Shown here: positions 51,339 to 60,940 of the stretch, piece after piece
How the letters are laid out: each line of letters opens with the position of its first letter
How positions within the stretch are numbered: the first letter of the stretch is position 1
Source of the DNA: Bradyrhizobium sp. CSA207
GTDB taxonomy: Bacteria; Pseudomonadota; Alphaproteobacteria; Rhizobiales; Xanthobacteraceae
DNA: 64,000 nucleotides
NCBI RefSeq assembly: GCF_029051685.1
Contig: NZ_JAACFT010000001.1
Coordinates: 62,001-126,000, forward strand
Direction of reading: 5' to 3'
Made by a program: the position numbers and the translations under genes
Notes under the pieces: generated by a model
Databases searched by the model: none
What the model was told of the DNA's origin: nothing
Seen by the model: the letters and a program-made list of their open reading frames with translations, nothing else

Positions 51339-52556
51339 GTGAGTGAACCGCTCGTCATCGTCGGTAACGGTATGGCGGCCACGCGTCTGGTCGACGAACT
51401 CGCCAAGACCTCGCTCGGCCGCTACGCGGTCGCGGTGATCGGCGAAGAGCCGCGGCTCGCTTACAATCGCGTGCTGCTCTCCTCCGTGCTTGCGGGGGAG
51501 ACTGGCTCGCACGAGATCGAGCTCAGGCCCGCCGACTGGTGGCGCCATCGCGGCGTCACGGTGCGCTGTGGCTATCGCGTCACCGAGATCGACCCCGGTC
51601 GCCGCGAGCTCAAGATCGAAGGCGAGGAGAGCATGGAATATTCCAAGCTCGTGCTCGCCACCGGCTCGACGCCGCTGCGGCTCAACGTGCCCGGCGCCGA
51701 TCTTGCCGGCGTGCACACCTTCCGCGACACCCGCGACGTCGATCTGCTGCTGACGCTCGCGGCGGCTAAGAAGCGCGTCGTCGTGGTCGGCGGCGGTCTG
51801 CTCGGGCTTGAAGCGGCCTATGGGCTGGCCAAGGCCGGTGCGCCGGTGACGCTATTGCATCTGATGGACCGGCTGATGGAACGCCAGCTCGATCTGCCGG
51901 CCGCCGACCTGCTGAAGACGCTGGTCGAGCGCAAGGGCATCCGCATCCTGCTCAACGCCTCGACCGTCCGCATCCATGGTGAGGGGCACGTTGAAGCCGT
52001 CGAGCTTGCCGACGGCAGCCGCATCGAGGCCGACGCCGTGATCTTCGCCGCCGGCATCAGGCCCAACGTCGCGCTGGCCAAGGACGCCGGCATCGCGGTC
52101 AACCGCGGCATCGTCGTCAACGACGAGATGCAGACGGCCTCGCCCGACATCTACGCGCTCGGCGAATGTGCCGAGCATCGCGGCATCTGCTATGGCCTGG
52201 TCGAGCCGGCTTATGAGCAGGCGCGGGTGCTGGCGCGGCATCTCGCCGGCCGGCCTGCTTCCTACCAGGGCAGCGTGGTTTCGACCAATCTGAAGGTCTC
52301 GGGCGTCAGCGTGTTTTCCGCCGGCGACTTCATGAGCGGGGAGGGCAGCGAGAGCCTCGTGCTCACCGACCGCAGGCGCGGCACCTACAAGAAGCTCGTC
52401 ATCGCCGACGGGCGTCTCACCGGCGCCGTGCTGATCGGCGATACCGTCGATGCGCTCTGGTATCTCGAGCTGATCCGCAATCGCGAAAAGGTTGTGGCAA
52501 TCCGCACCGACATGATGTTCGGCCGCGCGCTGGCGCGTCCTTCCAAGGCAGCTTGA
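51339..52556 (+). CDS. flp: Flp, FAD/NAD(P)H flavoprotein of nitrate assimilation
   Basis: A 405-residue flavoprotein resembling the NADH:FAD domain of NirB and NasB. FAD motif GNGMAATRLVDEL at the N-terminus, NAD(P)H motif VVGGGLLGLEAAYGLAKAG and the second FAD strand SPDIYALGECAEHRG. No siroheme or 2Fe-2S domain. It is thought to supply electrons to NasC and Bjgb. GTG start, GGA 9 nt upstream; 10 bp after bjgb. Confidence 0.92.
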   Translation: MSEPLVIVGNGMAATRLVDELAKTSLGRYAVAVIGEEPRLAYNRVLLSSVLAGETGSHEIELRPADWWRHRGVTVRCGYRVTEIDPGRRELKIEGEESMEYSKLVLATGSTPLRLNVPGADLAGVHTFRDTRDVDLLLTLAAAKKRVVVVGGGLLGLEAAYGLAKAGAPVTLLHLMDRLMERQLDLPAADLLKTLVERKGIRILLNASTVRIHGEGHVEAVELADGSRIEADAVIFAAGIRPNVALAKDAGIAVNRGIVVNDEMQTASPDIYALGECAEHRGICYGLVEPAYEQARVLARHLAGRPASYQGSVVSTNLKVSGVSVFSAGDFMSGEGSESLVLTDRRRGTYKKLVIADGRLTGAVLIGDTVDALWYLELIRNREKVVAIRTDMMFGRALARPSKAA

Positions 52557-52569
52557 CGGGCGGTTTGAG

Positions 52570-55275
52570 ATGACGGTGATTGATCCCACGCTGCGCACGA
52601 CCAAGACGACCTGCCCTTATTGCGGTGTCGGCTGCGGCGTGCTGGCGACGCCCGACGGCAACGGCGGCGCCGCGATCGCGGGCGATCCCGATCATCCCGC
52701 CAATTTCGGCCGGCTCTGCTCGAAAGGCTCGGCGCTCGGCGAGACCGTGGGACTGGAGAGCCGGCTGCTCTATCCGATGATCCGCTGCAAGGGCGTGCTC
52801 GAACGCGTCGCCTGGAGCGATGCGCTCGACCATGTCGCCCATCGCATGCGGCACATCGTTGCGCGCGACGGCGCGGACGCGGTCGCGTTTTATCTCAGCG
52901 GTCAGCTTCTCACCGAGGACTATTACGTCGCCAACAAGCTGATGAAAGGCTTCGTCGGCACGGCCAATGTCGACACCAATTCGCGGCTCTGCATGTCGTC
53001 CTCGGTCGCCGGCCATCGCCGCGCCTTCGGGGCCGACACCGTGCCCGGCTGCTATGAGGATCTCGACGAGGCCGATCTACTGGTCTTCGTCGGCTCGAAC
53101 GCCGCCTGGTGCCATCCGGTGCTGTTCCAGCGCATGCTGAAGAACCGGCAGGAGCGCGGCGCGCGCATGATCGTGATCGATCCGCGCCGCACCGACACGG
53201 CCGGCGACGTCGATCTGTTCCTGGGCCTCAAGCCCGGCACCGATACCGCGCTGTTCTCCGGTCTCTTTGTCCATCTCGCCGACAATGGCGCGCTGGACAA
53301 GGACTATATCGCAGAGAACACCTCGGGCTTTGATGACGCGCTGGCCCGTTCGCGTAGCATTGCTGGTAGCGTGACTGCGACCGCGCTTGCCACCGGCCTC
53401 ACCGAGCAGGATGTTGCAAGTTTCTTCAAGATGTTTCGCGACACGCCGCGCGTCGTCACACTGTATTCGCAAGGCGTCAACCAGTCGGCGCAGGGCACCG
53501 ACAAGGTCAACGCGATCCTGAACTGCCATCTCGCCACCGGGCGCATCGGCAAGCCGGGCGCTTCGCCGTTCTCGCTCACCGGCCAGCCCAATGCGATGGG
53601 CGGCCGCGAGGTCGGCGGCCTTGCCAACCAGCTCGCCGCGCACATGAACTTCACGCCGCCAGACATTGATCGCGTGCGGCGGTTCTGGAAGGCGCCGCGC
53701 ATCGCCACCCATGAGGGGCTGAAGGCGGTGCAACTGTTCGAAGCCATCGACCGCGGCGAGGTCAAGGCGCTGTGGGTGATGGGCACCAATCCGGCGGTGT
53801 CGCTGCCCGATGCGGACTTCGTGCGCGAGGCGCTGAAAAAGCTCGAACTGTTCGTGGTCTCGGAGAACGTGCTCGCCAACGACACCGTCGACGCCGGCCC
53901 GCACGTGCTGTTGCCGGCGCTGGCCTGGGGCGAGAAGTCGGGCACCGTGACCAATTCCGAGCGCCGCATCTCGCGCCAGCGCTCGTTCCTGCCGGCTCCG
54001 GGCGAGGCGCGGCCGGACTGGTGGATCCTCAGCGAAACCGCCAAGCGTCTCGGCTTCGGCGGCAGCTTTGACTACAAATCCGCCGCGGATATCTTCCGCG
54101 AGCATGCGGCGCTCTCGGCCTTCGAGAACGATGGCAGTCGCGATTTCGACATCGGCGCGCTCAGCGCACTGTCCGACGACGCCTTCGACGCGTTGAAGCC
54201 TGTGCAGTGGCCCGCGCGCGAAGGCGGGACGCCCGGCGAGCGCCTCTTCGCGAGCGGCGGCTTCTTTACCAATGACGGCAAGGGCCGCTTCATCGCGCCG
54301 GACGTGCCGGCGCTGCGCGGCGAGACCGGCGCCTCGCGCCCGCTGCGGCTCAACACCGGGCGCATCCGCGATCAGTGGCACACCATGACGCGCACGGGCC
54401 TGAGCCAGCGGCTGGGCGCGCATCTGCCCGAGCCGTTCGTCGAGATTCATCCCGACGATGCCAACAAGTTCGGCGTCGTCCATGATGGTTTTGCCCGCAT
54501 CACCACCGACTACGGCCAGTGCATCCTGAAGGTCGTCGTCAGCGAGCGGCAGCAGCGCGGCACGCTGTTCGCGCCGATCCACTGGAGTGCAATGAACGCT
54601 TCGCACGGCCGCGTCGGCGCGCTGGTGCAGTCGTTCACCGATCCGTTCTCGGGGCAACCGGAGTCCAAAGCGACTCCGGCTGCGATCGCGCCGTATGAAT
54701 ACGTCTTCCGCGGCTTTGCGCTGTCGCGAAAGCAGCTCGAACTGCCGCCGAACCTGTTGTGGACGCGCGTCAGCGTCGCCGGCGGCTTCGGCTATCTCTT
54801 CGCGGACAATGCCGATCTCGCGCGTTGGCCGGCCTGGCTCGCCGGCGTCGCCGGTGAGGATGTCGCCGACTACCGCGATTTCGGTGGCGGCGTCTATCGC
54901 GCCGCCTCGTTCGCGGGCGATCGCATCGAGACCTGCCTGTTTGTCGGCCCCGCCCACGACGCCGGCGATTGGGAGGTGGTGAAGAGCCTGTTCGTGGCCG
55001 ATCACGTCACCGACGAGCAGCGCCGCATGCTGTTGTCCGGCAAGTCCGGCGAGGGCGCCGCGTCGACCGGCCCCATCGTCTGCGCATGCTTCGGCGTCGG
55101 CCGCGGCACCATCTGCGACACCATCGCCGCCGGCGCGCGCACGGCCGCCGAGATCGGCGCCAAACTCAAGGCCGGCACCAATTGCGGCTCCTGCATACCC
55201 GAGCTGAAGCGCCTGATCGCGACGACCGAAGTGGCGCCGGCAAAGCAGGCCAAGCTCGCGGGCGCGGCGGGGTAG
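52570..55275 (+). CDS. nasC: NasC, assimilatory nitrate reductase catalytic subunit
   Basis: A 901-residue cytoplasmic molybdenum enzyme. An N-terminal 4Fe-4S site (Cys15, Cys18, Cys22, Cys50; CPYCGVGC) is followed by bis-MGD domains (LLVFVGSNAAWCHPVLFQR, VMGTNPAVSLPDADFV) and a C-terminal BFD-like 2Fe-2S domain (CACFGVGRGTICDTI and NCGSC). It reduces nitrate to nitrite with electrons from Flp. Its nitrite reductase is not in the window. Confidence 0.95.
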   Translation: MTVIDPTLRTTKTTCPYCGVGCGVLATPDGNGGAAIAGDPDHPANFGRLCSKGSALGETVGLESRLLYPMIRCKGVLERVAWSDALDHVAHRMRHIVARDGADAVAFYLSGQLLTEDYYVANKLMKGFVGTANVDTNSRLCMSSSVAGHRRAFGADTVPGCYEDLDEADLLVFVGSNAAWCHPVLFQRMLKNRQERGARMIVIDPRRTDTAGDVDLFLGLKPGTDTALFSGLFVHLADNGALDKDYIAENTSGFDDALARSRSIAGSVTATALATGLTEQDVASFFKMFRDTPRVVTLYSQGVNQSAQGTDKVNAILNCHLATGRIGKPGASPFSLTGQPNAMGGREVGGLANQLAAHMNFTPPDIDRVRRFWKAPRIATHEGLKAVQLFEAIDRGEVKALWVMGTNPAVSLPDADFVREALKKLELFVVSENVLANDTVDAGPHVLLPALAWGEKSGTVTNSERRISRQRSFLPAPGEARPDWWILSETAKRLGFGGSFDYKSAADIFREHAALSAFENDGSRDFDIGALSALSDDAFDALKPVQWPAREGGTPGERLFASGGFFTNDGKGRFIAPDVPALRGETGASRPLRLNTGRIRDQWHTMTRTGLSQRLGAHLPEPFVEIHPDDANKFGVVHDGFARITTDYGQCILKVVVSERQQRGTLFAPIHWSAMNASHGRVGALVQSFTDPFSGQPESKATPAAIAPYEYVFRGFALSRKQLELPPNLLWTRVSVAGGFGYLFADNADLARWPAWLAGVAGEDVADYRDFGGGVYRAASFAGDRIETCLFVGPAHDAGDWEVVKSLFVADHVTDEQRRMLLSGKSGEGAASTGPIVCACFGVGRGTICDTIAAGARTAAEIGAKLKAGTNCGSCIPELKRLIATTEVAPAKQAKLAGAAG

Positions 55276-55291
55276 GCCCGGCTCTCTCCAT

Positions 55292-55371
55292 CGTCATTGC
55301 GAGCGTAGCGAAGCAATCCAGAATCCCTCCGCGGTGACAGTCTGGATTGCTTCGCTGCGCTCGCAATGACG
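55292..55371. repeat. CGTCATTGCGAGCG dispersed palindrome, copy 3
   Basis: An 80-bp hairpin element with arms ending CAATCCAGA / TCTGGATTG, 17 bp after nasC. It may serve as its terminator. Confidence 0.85.
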
Positions 55372-55538
55372 CGTGGATGTAGTTGCGCACGAATTTTTGC
55401 GATGACACCCGCCGCAATCGACGGCCGCGCCGCTGTGCCCTATGGTGCCTGCCGTCCAACAGCTTGCTGTCGTCGGTGAACTGAACTCTTGAGCTCCGTC
55501 GTAGTTGCTCCGACGAGAAGTCGGCATCAGAGAAGAAC

Positions 55539-56378
55539 ATGCAAAAAAATCCCTTCGGCAAGACCGGCGCCAACGTCTCCATCATCGGGCAGGGCACCTG
55601 GTACCTTGACCATGGCGACCGTAAGCGCGCGATTGCGGCGCTTCAGCGTGGACTCGATCTCGGCATGAGTCATATCGACACCGCCGAGATGTACGGCGAC
55701 GCCGAGCTCGTCATTGCGGAAGCGATTGCGGGCCGCCGTGATGAAGTGTTTCTGGTCTCGAAGGTGCTGCCGAGCAACGCCTCGCGCCGCGGCACCATTG
55801 CGGCCTGTGAGCGCTCGCTGAAGCGGCTGAAGACGGACCGGCTCGACTGCTATCTCTTGCACTGGCGCGGTTCCTATCCGCTCGAGGACACCGTCGCCGC
55901 GTTCGAGGAACTGGTGAAGGCCGGTAAGATCAAATCCTGGGGCGTTTCCAATTTCGATGCCGACGACCTCGACGAGATTCTCGATGTCGCAGGCGAGGGC
56001 GGGATCGCCTGCAATCAGGTGCTCTATCATTTGAAAGAACGCGCGATCGAGCATGCGGTGATCCCCTGGTGCGAGCGGTACGGCACGACGGTAGTGGCCT
56101 ATTCGCCGTTCGGTCATGACGATTTTCCAACGAGCAGCAGCAAGGGCGGCGCGGTGCTTGCGCGCATCGCGGAAGCGCGTGGTGCGACGCCGCGCCAAGT
56201 CGCACTGAGCTTCCTCACCCGTGCAACTACGGTGTTTGCGATTCCCAAGGCGTCATCCGCGGAACACGCGGGCGAAAACGCGGGGGCCGGCGATCTCGCG
56301 CTGACGAAGGACGAGATTGCAGCGCTGGATGCGGCGTTTCCGCGCGGTCCCAAGCCGCGCGGCCTGCCCATGCTGTAG
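55539..56378 (+). CDS. Aldo/keto reductase
   Basis: A 279-residue NADPH-dependent TIM-barrel oxidoreductase. Conserved Asp and Tyr of the catalytic tetrad are in HIDTAEMYGDAE, Lys in VLVSKVLP-like FLVSKVLPSNAS, and His in CYLLHWRG. The cofactor site FAIPKASSAEHAGENAGA is at the C-terminus. Substrate unknown. It stands alone between two repeats. Confidence 0.9.
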   Translation: MQKNPFGKTGANVSIIGQGTWYLDHGDRKRAIAALQRGLDLGMSHIDTAEMYGDAELVIAEAIAGRRDEVFLVSKVLPSNASRRGTIAACERSLKRLKTDRLDCYLLHWRGSYPLEDTVAAFEELVKAGKIKSWGVSNFDADDLDEILDVAGEGGIACNQVLYHLKERAIEHAVIPWCERYGTTVVAYSPFGHDDFPTSSSKGGAVLARIAEARGATPRQVALSFLTRATTVFAIPKASSAEHAGENAGAGDLALTKDEIAALDAAFPRGPKPRGLPML

Positions 56379-56566
56379 TGCACAAACGCCCATTATTAAC
56401 GGGGTATTGACGCGCGCGGCGATCGGCGCATATCGGCATCCTGTTTTCGGAAGTTGTGAAGGCGGCGCATTTGTCGTTTTTTACGACCGCTCCCGATTCG
56501 CATTTTTCCAGAGTTCCAGCCGTGACTCCGCCGCCCGCCGCAGCCGCAAGGCTCGACAGTATTTCC

Positions 56567-57508
56567 ATGCCCATGCCCGAAAAGAAGAAGGTCGGCCGCC
56601 GCGCACCCGCGCGCGTCGATCATCCCTTCAAGGGCATTGCGCTGGTGCTGTTGTCGACAGTGTTCCTCGGCTGCTCCGACGTCACCGCGAAATATCTGTC
56701 GACGAGCCTGCCGTCGATCGAGATCACCTGGATCCGCTTCGTCACGTTCGCGCTGATGTTCACGCCGGTGATGTTTCCGCGCTCGCCGCTCTATGCGATG
56801 CATACCGAGCGGCTCGGTTTGCAACTGATGCGCGGCGCCGCGCTGCTCGGCTCCTCGCTGTTCTTCATCACCGGCCTCGGCTTCCTGCCGATCGCGGAAG
56901 CCTCCGCCACCGGCTTCGTCTCGCCGCTGTTCGTCACGGCGCTGTCGATCGTCTTTCTCAGCGAGAAGGTCGGCATGCGCCGCTGGATCGCAACGGCGAT
57001 CGGTTTGATGGGCGTGATGATTATCCTGCGGCCGGGCTCGAGCGCGTTTCACGTTGCCGCGGTGTTCCCGATCATCTCGGCATTCTGCTGGGCCGCCGCG
57101 CTGATCCTGACGCGGATGATCAGCGGGCGCGAAGCCGTCGTCACCACGATGGCCTATTCCGCGCTGACCGGTGTTGCGATCCTCACCGCGATGGTGCCGT
57201 TCGTCTGGGTGACGCCGAGCTGGACCGCGATCGGGCTTGGCATCGTCATCGGCGTCGCGTCCACGGTGGGCCAGTGGATCGTCGTGCTGGCCTATCGCTA
57301 TGGCGATGCCTCGGTGCTGGCGCCGTTCTCCTACACGCAGCTGCTCTGGGTCAGCATTTTGGGCTTCTTCATCTTCGGCGAATTGCCCGACGTCTGGACC
57401 ATCACTGGTGCTGCCTTCATCGTCGCAAGCGGTCTCTACATCGCCCATCGCGAACGCATCCGCCGTGCCCAGCTCCTGATCCTGGAAGAGCGTTCGCCGA
57501 ACGCCTGA
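56567..57508 (+). CDS. EamA/DMT-family permease
   Basis: A membrane protein of about 313 residues with ten predicted helices and two EamA repeats (helices VLLSTVFLGCSDVTAKYL to MIILRPG, and FPIISAFCWAAALILTRMI to GLYIAHRE). DMT permeases export metabolites such as amino acids. I start it at 56567 (MPMPEKKK); a GTG at 56456 with GGAA upstream is an open alternative that adds 37 residues. Confidence 0.85.
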   Translation: MPMPEKKKVGRRAPARVDHPFKGIALVLLSTVFLGCSDVTAKYLSTSLPSIEITWIRFVTFALMFTPVMFPRSPLYAMHTERLGLQLMRGAALLGSSLFFITGLGFLPIAEASATGFVSPLFVTALSIVFLSEKVGMRRWIATAIGLMGVMIILRPGSSAFHVAAVFPIISAFCWAAALILTRMISGREAVVTTMAYSALTGVAILTAMVPFVWVTPSWTAIGLGIVIGVASTVGQWIVVLAYRYGDASVLAPFSYTQLLWVSILGFFIFGELPDVWTITGAAFIVASGLYIAHRERIRRAQLLILEERSPNA

Positions 57509-57563
57509 CGCCAATCACGAGGCGCACACCAAGATCATCGTGCAGCCGTGGCGATAAAGCACC

Positions 57564-57679
57564 CGTCATTGCGAGCGTAGCGAAGCAATCCAGGCTGCCG
57601 ACGCGGAGGGACTCTGGATTGCTTCGCGGAGCCTGTCATCGGGCCGCGCTTTGCGCGGACCCGTTGGCTCGCAATGACG
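57564..57679. repeat. CGTCATTGCGAGCG dispersed palindrome, copy 4, interrupted
   Basis: As the other copies, but the right arm is split by about 39 bp (near 57628-57666) holding its own GC-rich hairpin. Lies between two convergent genes. Confidence 0.75.
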
Positions 57680-57693
57680 GGGAGTCGGAGGCC

Positions 57694-58155
57694 CTACACC
57701 GGCAGCGCGATCGAATACTTCACCTGGCTCAGCGCAAAGCTCGACTCGATCGAGGCGATGCCGTCGAGCCGGGTCAGCTTGGTCTTGAGGAAGGTCTCGT
57801 AGGAGGCGAGGTCGGCGGCGACGACGCGGAGCAGATAGTCGCGGTTGCCGGTCATCAGGTAGCATTCCAGCACCTCGTCCCATTTCGAGATGGCGCGCGC
57901 AAAGCGGTTGAGGTCCTCCTCCTTCTGCCGCGCCAGCTTGATCGAGATGAACACGCTGACGTGCAGCCCCAGCGCCTTCTGGTCAACGGTCGCGATGTAG
58001 CGGCTGATCACGCCGCGCTCCTCCAGCAGCTTGACGCGGCGATGGCAGGGTGAGACCGAGAGTCCGACCCTGTCGGCGAGTTCCTGCATGGTCAGCCGGC
58101 TGTCGTTCTGGAGCAAAGCGAGGATCTTGCGGTCGATGGCGTCGAGCTCGGGCAT
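57694..58155 (-). CDS. Lrp/AsnC-family regulator
   Basis: A 153-residue regulator with an N-terminal helix-turn-helix (about 5-55; ILALLQNDSRLTMQELADRVGLSVSPCHRRVKLLEE) and a RAM/AsnC effector domain (65-150). The ATG at 58155 begins MPELDAIDRK, the usual Lrp start; the longer open frame is spurious. Divergent from the E1-like gene, which it probably regulates in response to an amino acid. Confidence 0.93.
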   Translation of the reverse strand: MPELDAIDRKILALLQNDSRLTMQELADRVGLSVSPCHRRVKLLEERGVISRYIATVDQKALGLHVSVFISIKLARQKEEDLNRFARAISKWDEVLECYLMTGNRDYLLRVVAADLASYETFLKTKLTRLDGIASIESSFALSQVKYSIALPV

Positions 58156-58288
58156 TGGGATGAAACCTGTGTTCCATGGGCGTCTTCCGGTAAAATATCC
58201 CAATACCGGCGGGTATGGCGCGAAAAATTGAGAAATCCGGCGCAGCCGGCAGGCGTATGATCGGGGCCTTATTTGCCGGAGCATCGCC

Positions 58289-60652
58289 ATGCCCGTTGAT
58301 TCCGCTCGTCTCGAAATCCTGTCCGCCCTTAGCCGCAAGGCGCTGTGGCTGTCGTCCTGGACCATTCATCACGCCAACCATATCCGCACCAACGCGGATG
58401 GGTTGAAGGTCGGCGGCCACCAGGCCTCGTCCGCGTCGCTCGCCACCATCATGTCGGCGCTGTATTTTCATGTGTTGCGGCCCGAGGATCGCATCGCGGT
58501 GAAGCCGCATGCGAGCCCGGTGTTCCACGCCATCCAGTATCTGTTCGGCCGACAGAGCCGCGAGAAGCTCGAGAACTTTCGCGGCTTCAAGGGCGCGCAG
58601 TCCTATCCTTCGCGGACCAAGGATGTCGACGACGTCGATTTCTCGACCGGCTCCGTCGGTCTCGGCGTCGCCCAGACGCTGTTCGCCTCGCTGGTGCAGG
58701 ACTACGTCAAAGCGCATGGCTGGATGAAGGATCGCCGCGAGGGGCGGATGATTGCGCTGGTCGGCGATGCCGAGATGGACGAGGGCAACATTTTCGAGGC
58801 GCTCGCCGAAGGCTGGAAGCACGGCCTGCGCAACACATGGTGGGTCGTCGACTATAACCGCCAGTCGCTCGATGCCGTCGTGCGCGAAGGGCTCTGGGAA
58901 AAGTTCGAGACCATGTTCCGCAATTTCGGCTGGGACGTCGTCATCGTGAAGTACGGCCGCCTGATGCGCGAGGCCTTTGCCGAGCCCGGCGGCGAGGCGC
59001 TGAAGCGCTGGATCGACAATTGCCCGAACGCGCTCTATGCGGCGCTGTGCTTCCAGGGCGGTGCGGCCTTTCGCAAGCACCTGCACGACGAGATCGGCGA
59101 CCAGGGTCCGATCACAAAACTGATCGAGCGCCGCAGCGACGACGAACTGCTGGCGCTGATGTCGAATCTCGGCGGCCACGATATGGCGAGCATGCTCGAG
59201 GCGTTCGAACAGATCGACCACGATCGCCCGGTCTGCTTCATCGCCTACACCATCAAGGGCGTCGGCCTGCCGTTCCAGGGCCACAAGGACAACCATGCCG
59301 GCCTGATGACGGTCGCGCAGATGGAGAAATATCGCGAGAGTCAAAATATCCGTCCGGGCCACGAATGGGACAAATACGAGGGTCTCGCGCAGGACCCCGC
59401 CGAGCTCGACGCCTTCCTCGCGCAGGTGCCGTTCAACCAGGATGGCCGCCGGCTCACCGCGCCGGTGGTCGAAGTGCCGTCGCAGCTCGCCTTCAAGCCG
59501 TCGCCGCAGATGTCGACCCAGCAGGGCTTTGGCCTCGTGCTCAACGAGATCGCACGCAGCGACAGCGAGCTGGCCAGGCGTATCGTCACGACATCGCCGG
59601 ACGTTACCGTCTCGACCAATCTCGGCCCGTGGGTGAACCGGCGCGGCCTGTTCGCAAATGCCGAGAAGGCGGACTTATTCCGCAGCGAGAAAATTCCCTC
59701 CACGTTCAACTGGGATGCCTCGCCCAAGGGCCAGCATCTCGAGCTCGGCATCGCCGAGATGAACCTGTTCATCATGCTCTCCGCGCTCGGCCTGTCGCAC
59801 CAGATCAACGGCGAGCGGCTGCTGCCGGTCGGCACGCTCTACGATCCCTTCATCGAGCGCGGTCTCGATGCGCTGAACTATGCCTGCTACCAGGACGCGC
59901 GCTTCATGGTGGCGGCGACGCCGTCCGGCATTACGCTCGCGCCCGAAGGCGGCGCGCATCAGTCGATCGCGACCCCGCTGATCGGCATGGCGCAGGATGG
60001 GCTCGCCTCGTTCGAGCCCGCCTTCGTCGATGAGCTCGCCGTGATCATGGGCTGGGGGTTCAATCACATGCAGCGCGATCCGGGCGAGGGCGGCTCCGTC
60101 TATTTGCGGCTCTCGACGCGCAGCATCGAGCAGGCGCAGCGGATCATGACGGCCGAGCTGGAGCAGGGCATCACCGACGGCGCCTATTGGCTGCGCAAGC
60201 CGGGGCCGAATGCCGAGCTCGTGATCGCCTATACCGGGGCGGTTGCGCCCGAAGCGATCGAGGCGACCGGATTCATCGGCGAGAGCCGCCGCGACATCGG
60301 CCTGCTCGCGATCACGTCGGCCGATCGCCTGCATTCGGGGTGGACCGCCGCGCGAAAATTGCGGCGCGATCGCCGCGGCGTGCAGCATCTCAGCCACATC
60401 GAGAAGCTGCTGGCGCCGTTGCCGCGCGACTGCGGCATCGTCTCCGTGATCGACGGCCATCCGGCGGCGCTCGGCTGGCTCGGCAGCGTCCGCGGCCATC
60501 GCGTCGAGGCGCTCGGCGTCGAGCAGTTCGGCCAGACCGGCAGCATCGCCGACCTCTACCGCCATCACGGCATCGACGCCAACGCCATCATCGATGCGGC
60601 CGAAAGCCTCACCACCGGCGCTCCCGTGCTTCATCGCAAGATGGCGGTGTGA
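58289..60652 (+). CDS. TPP-dependent pyruvate-dehydrogenase-E1-like enzyme
   Basis: A 787-residue enzyme of the AceE/transketolase superfamily. The TPP-Mg motif is GDAEMDEGNIFEALAEG with downstream NRQ; a pyrimidine domain (QGFGLVLNEI to LGIAEMNLF) and a C-terminal transketolase-like domain follow. It is shorter than AceE (about 890). Divergence from an Lrp regulator recalls mdeB/mdeR of pseudomonads, in which the enzyme acts on 2-oxobutyrate; that substrate here is inference. GGAG lies 7 nt before the ATG. Confidence 0.85.
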   Translation: MPVDSARLEILSALSRKALWLSSWTIHHANHIRTNADGLKVGGHQASSASLATIMSALYFHVLRPEDRIAVKPHASPVFHAIQYLFGRQSREKLENFRGFKGAQSYPSRTKDVDDVDFSTGSVGLGVAQTLFASLVQDYVKAHGWMKDRREGRMIALVGDAEMDEGNIFEALAEGWKHGLRNTWWVVDYNRQSLDAVVREGLWEKFETMFRNFGWDVVIVKYGRLMREAFAEPGGEALKRWIDNCPNALYAALCFQGGAAFRKHLHDEIGDQGPITKLIERRSDDELLALMSNLGGHDMASMLEAFEQIDHDRPVCFIAYTIKGVGLPFQGHKDNHAGLMTVAQMEKYRESQNIRPGHEWDKYEGLAQDPAELDAFLAQVPFNQDGRRLTAPVVEVPSQLAFKPSPQMSTQQGFGLVLNEIARSDSELARRIVTTSPDVTVSTNLGPWVNRRGLFANAEKADLFRSEKIPSTFNWDASPKGQHLELGIAEMNLFIMLSALGLSHQINGERLLPVGTLYDPFIERGLDALNYACYQDARFMVAATPSGITLAPEGGAHQSIATPLIGMAQDGLASFEPAFVDELAVIMGWGFNHMQRDPGEGGSVYLRLSTRSIEQAQRIMTAELEQGITDGAYWLRKPGPNAELVIAYTGAVAPEAIEATGFIGESRRDIGLLAITSADRLHSGWTAARKLRRDRRGVQHLSHIEKLLAPLPRDCGIVSVIDGHPAALGWLGSVRGHRVEALGVEQFGQTGSIADLYRHHGIDANAIIDAAESLTTGAPVLHRKMAV

Positions 60653-60663
60653 TCGCTCGCATG

Positions 60664-60793
60664 GGCCCCGGCTCAGCAGCGCACCGCTGAAGTAGCGCTG
60701 CGCTGCGTCCGGGGCACGAGTGGTTCGGCTCGGTAAAATCTCGTGTCCCGGACGCAGCGCGGCATGAAATGACGCGACGCTGAGCCGGGACCC
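60664..60793. repeat. Nested intergenic palindrome (CCCCGGCTCAGC type)
   Basis: Outer arms GGGCCCCGGCTCAGC and GCTGAGCCGGGACCC (one mismatch) enclose a second pair of 21-bp arms around 60696-60716 and 60740-60760. Between the E1-like gene and the aldehyde dehydrogenase gene. Confidence 0.7.
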
Positions 60794-60940
60794 AGGCGCT
60801 TGCCTCGGCCCAACGCACGTCCCATATTCCGCCCGTCCGCAGCAACGGTGGCCCTGCATATGGCGGGTTCAATTGCCGGCGCTTTCGTGCAAGGATGCCT
60901 GCCGAAACGCCCCCTCCAAGCCCCCAAGAAGAGGTTAACG

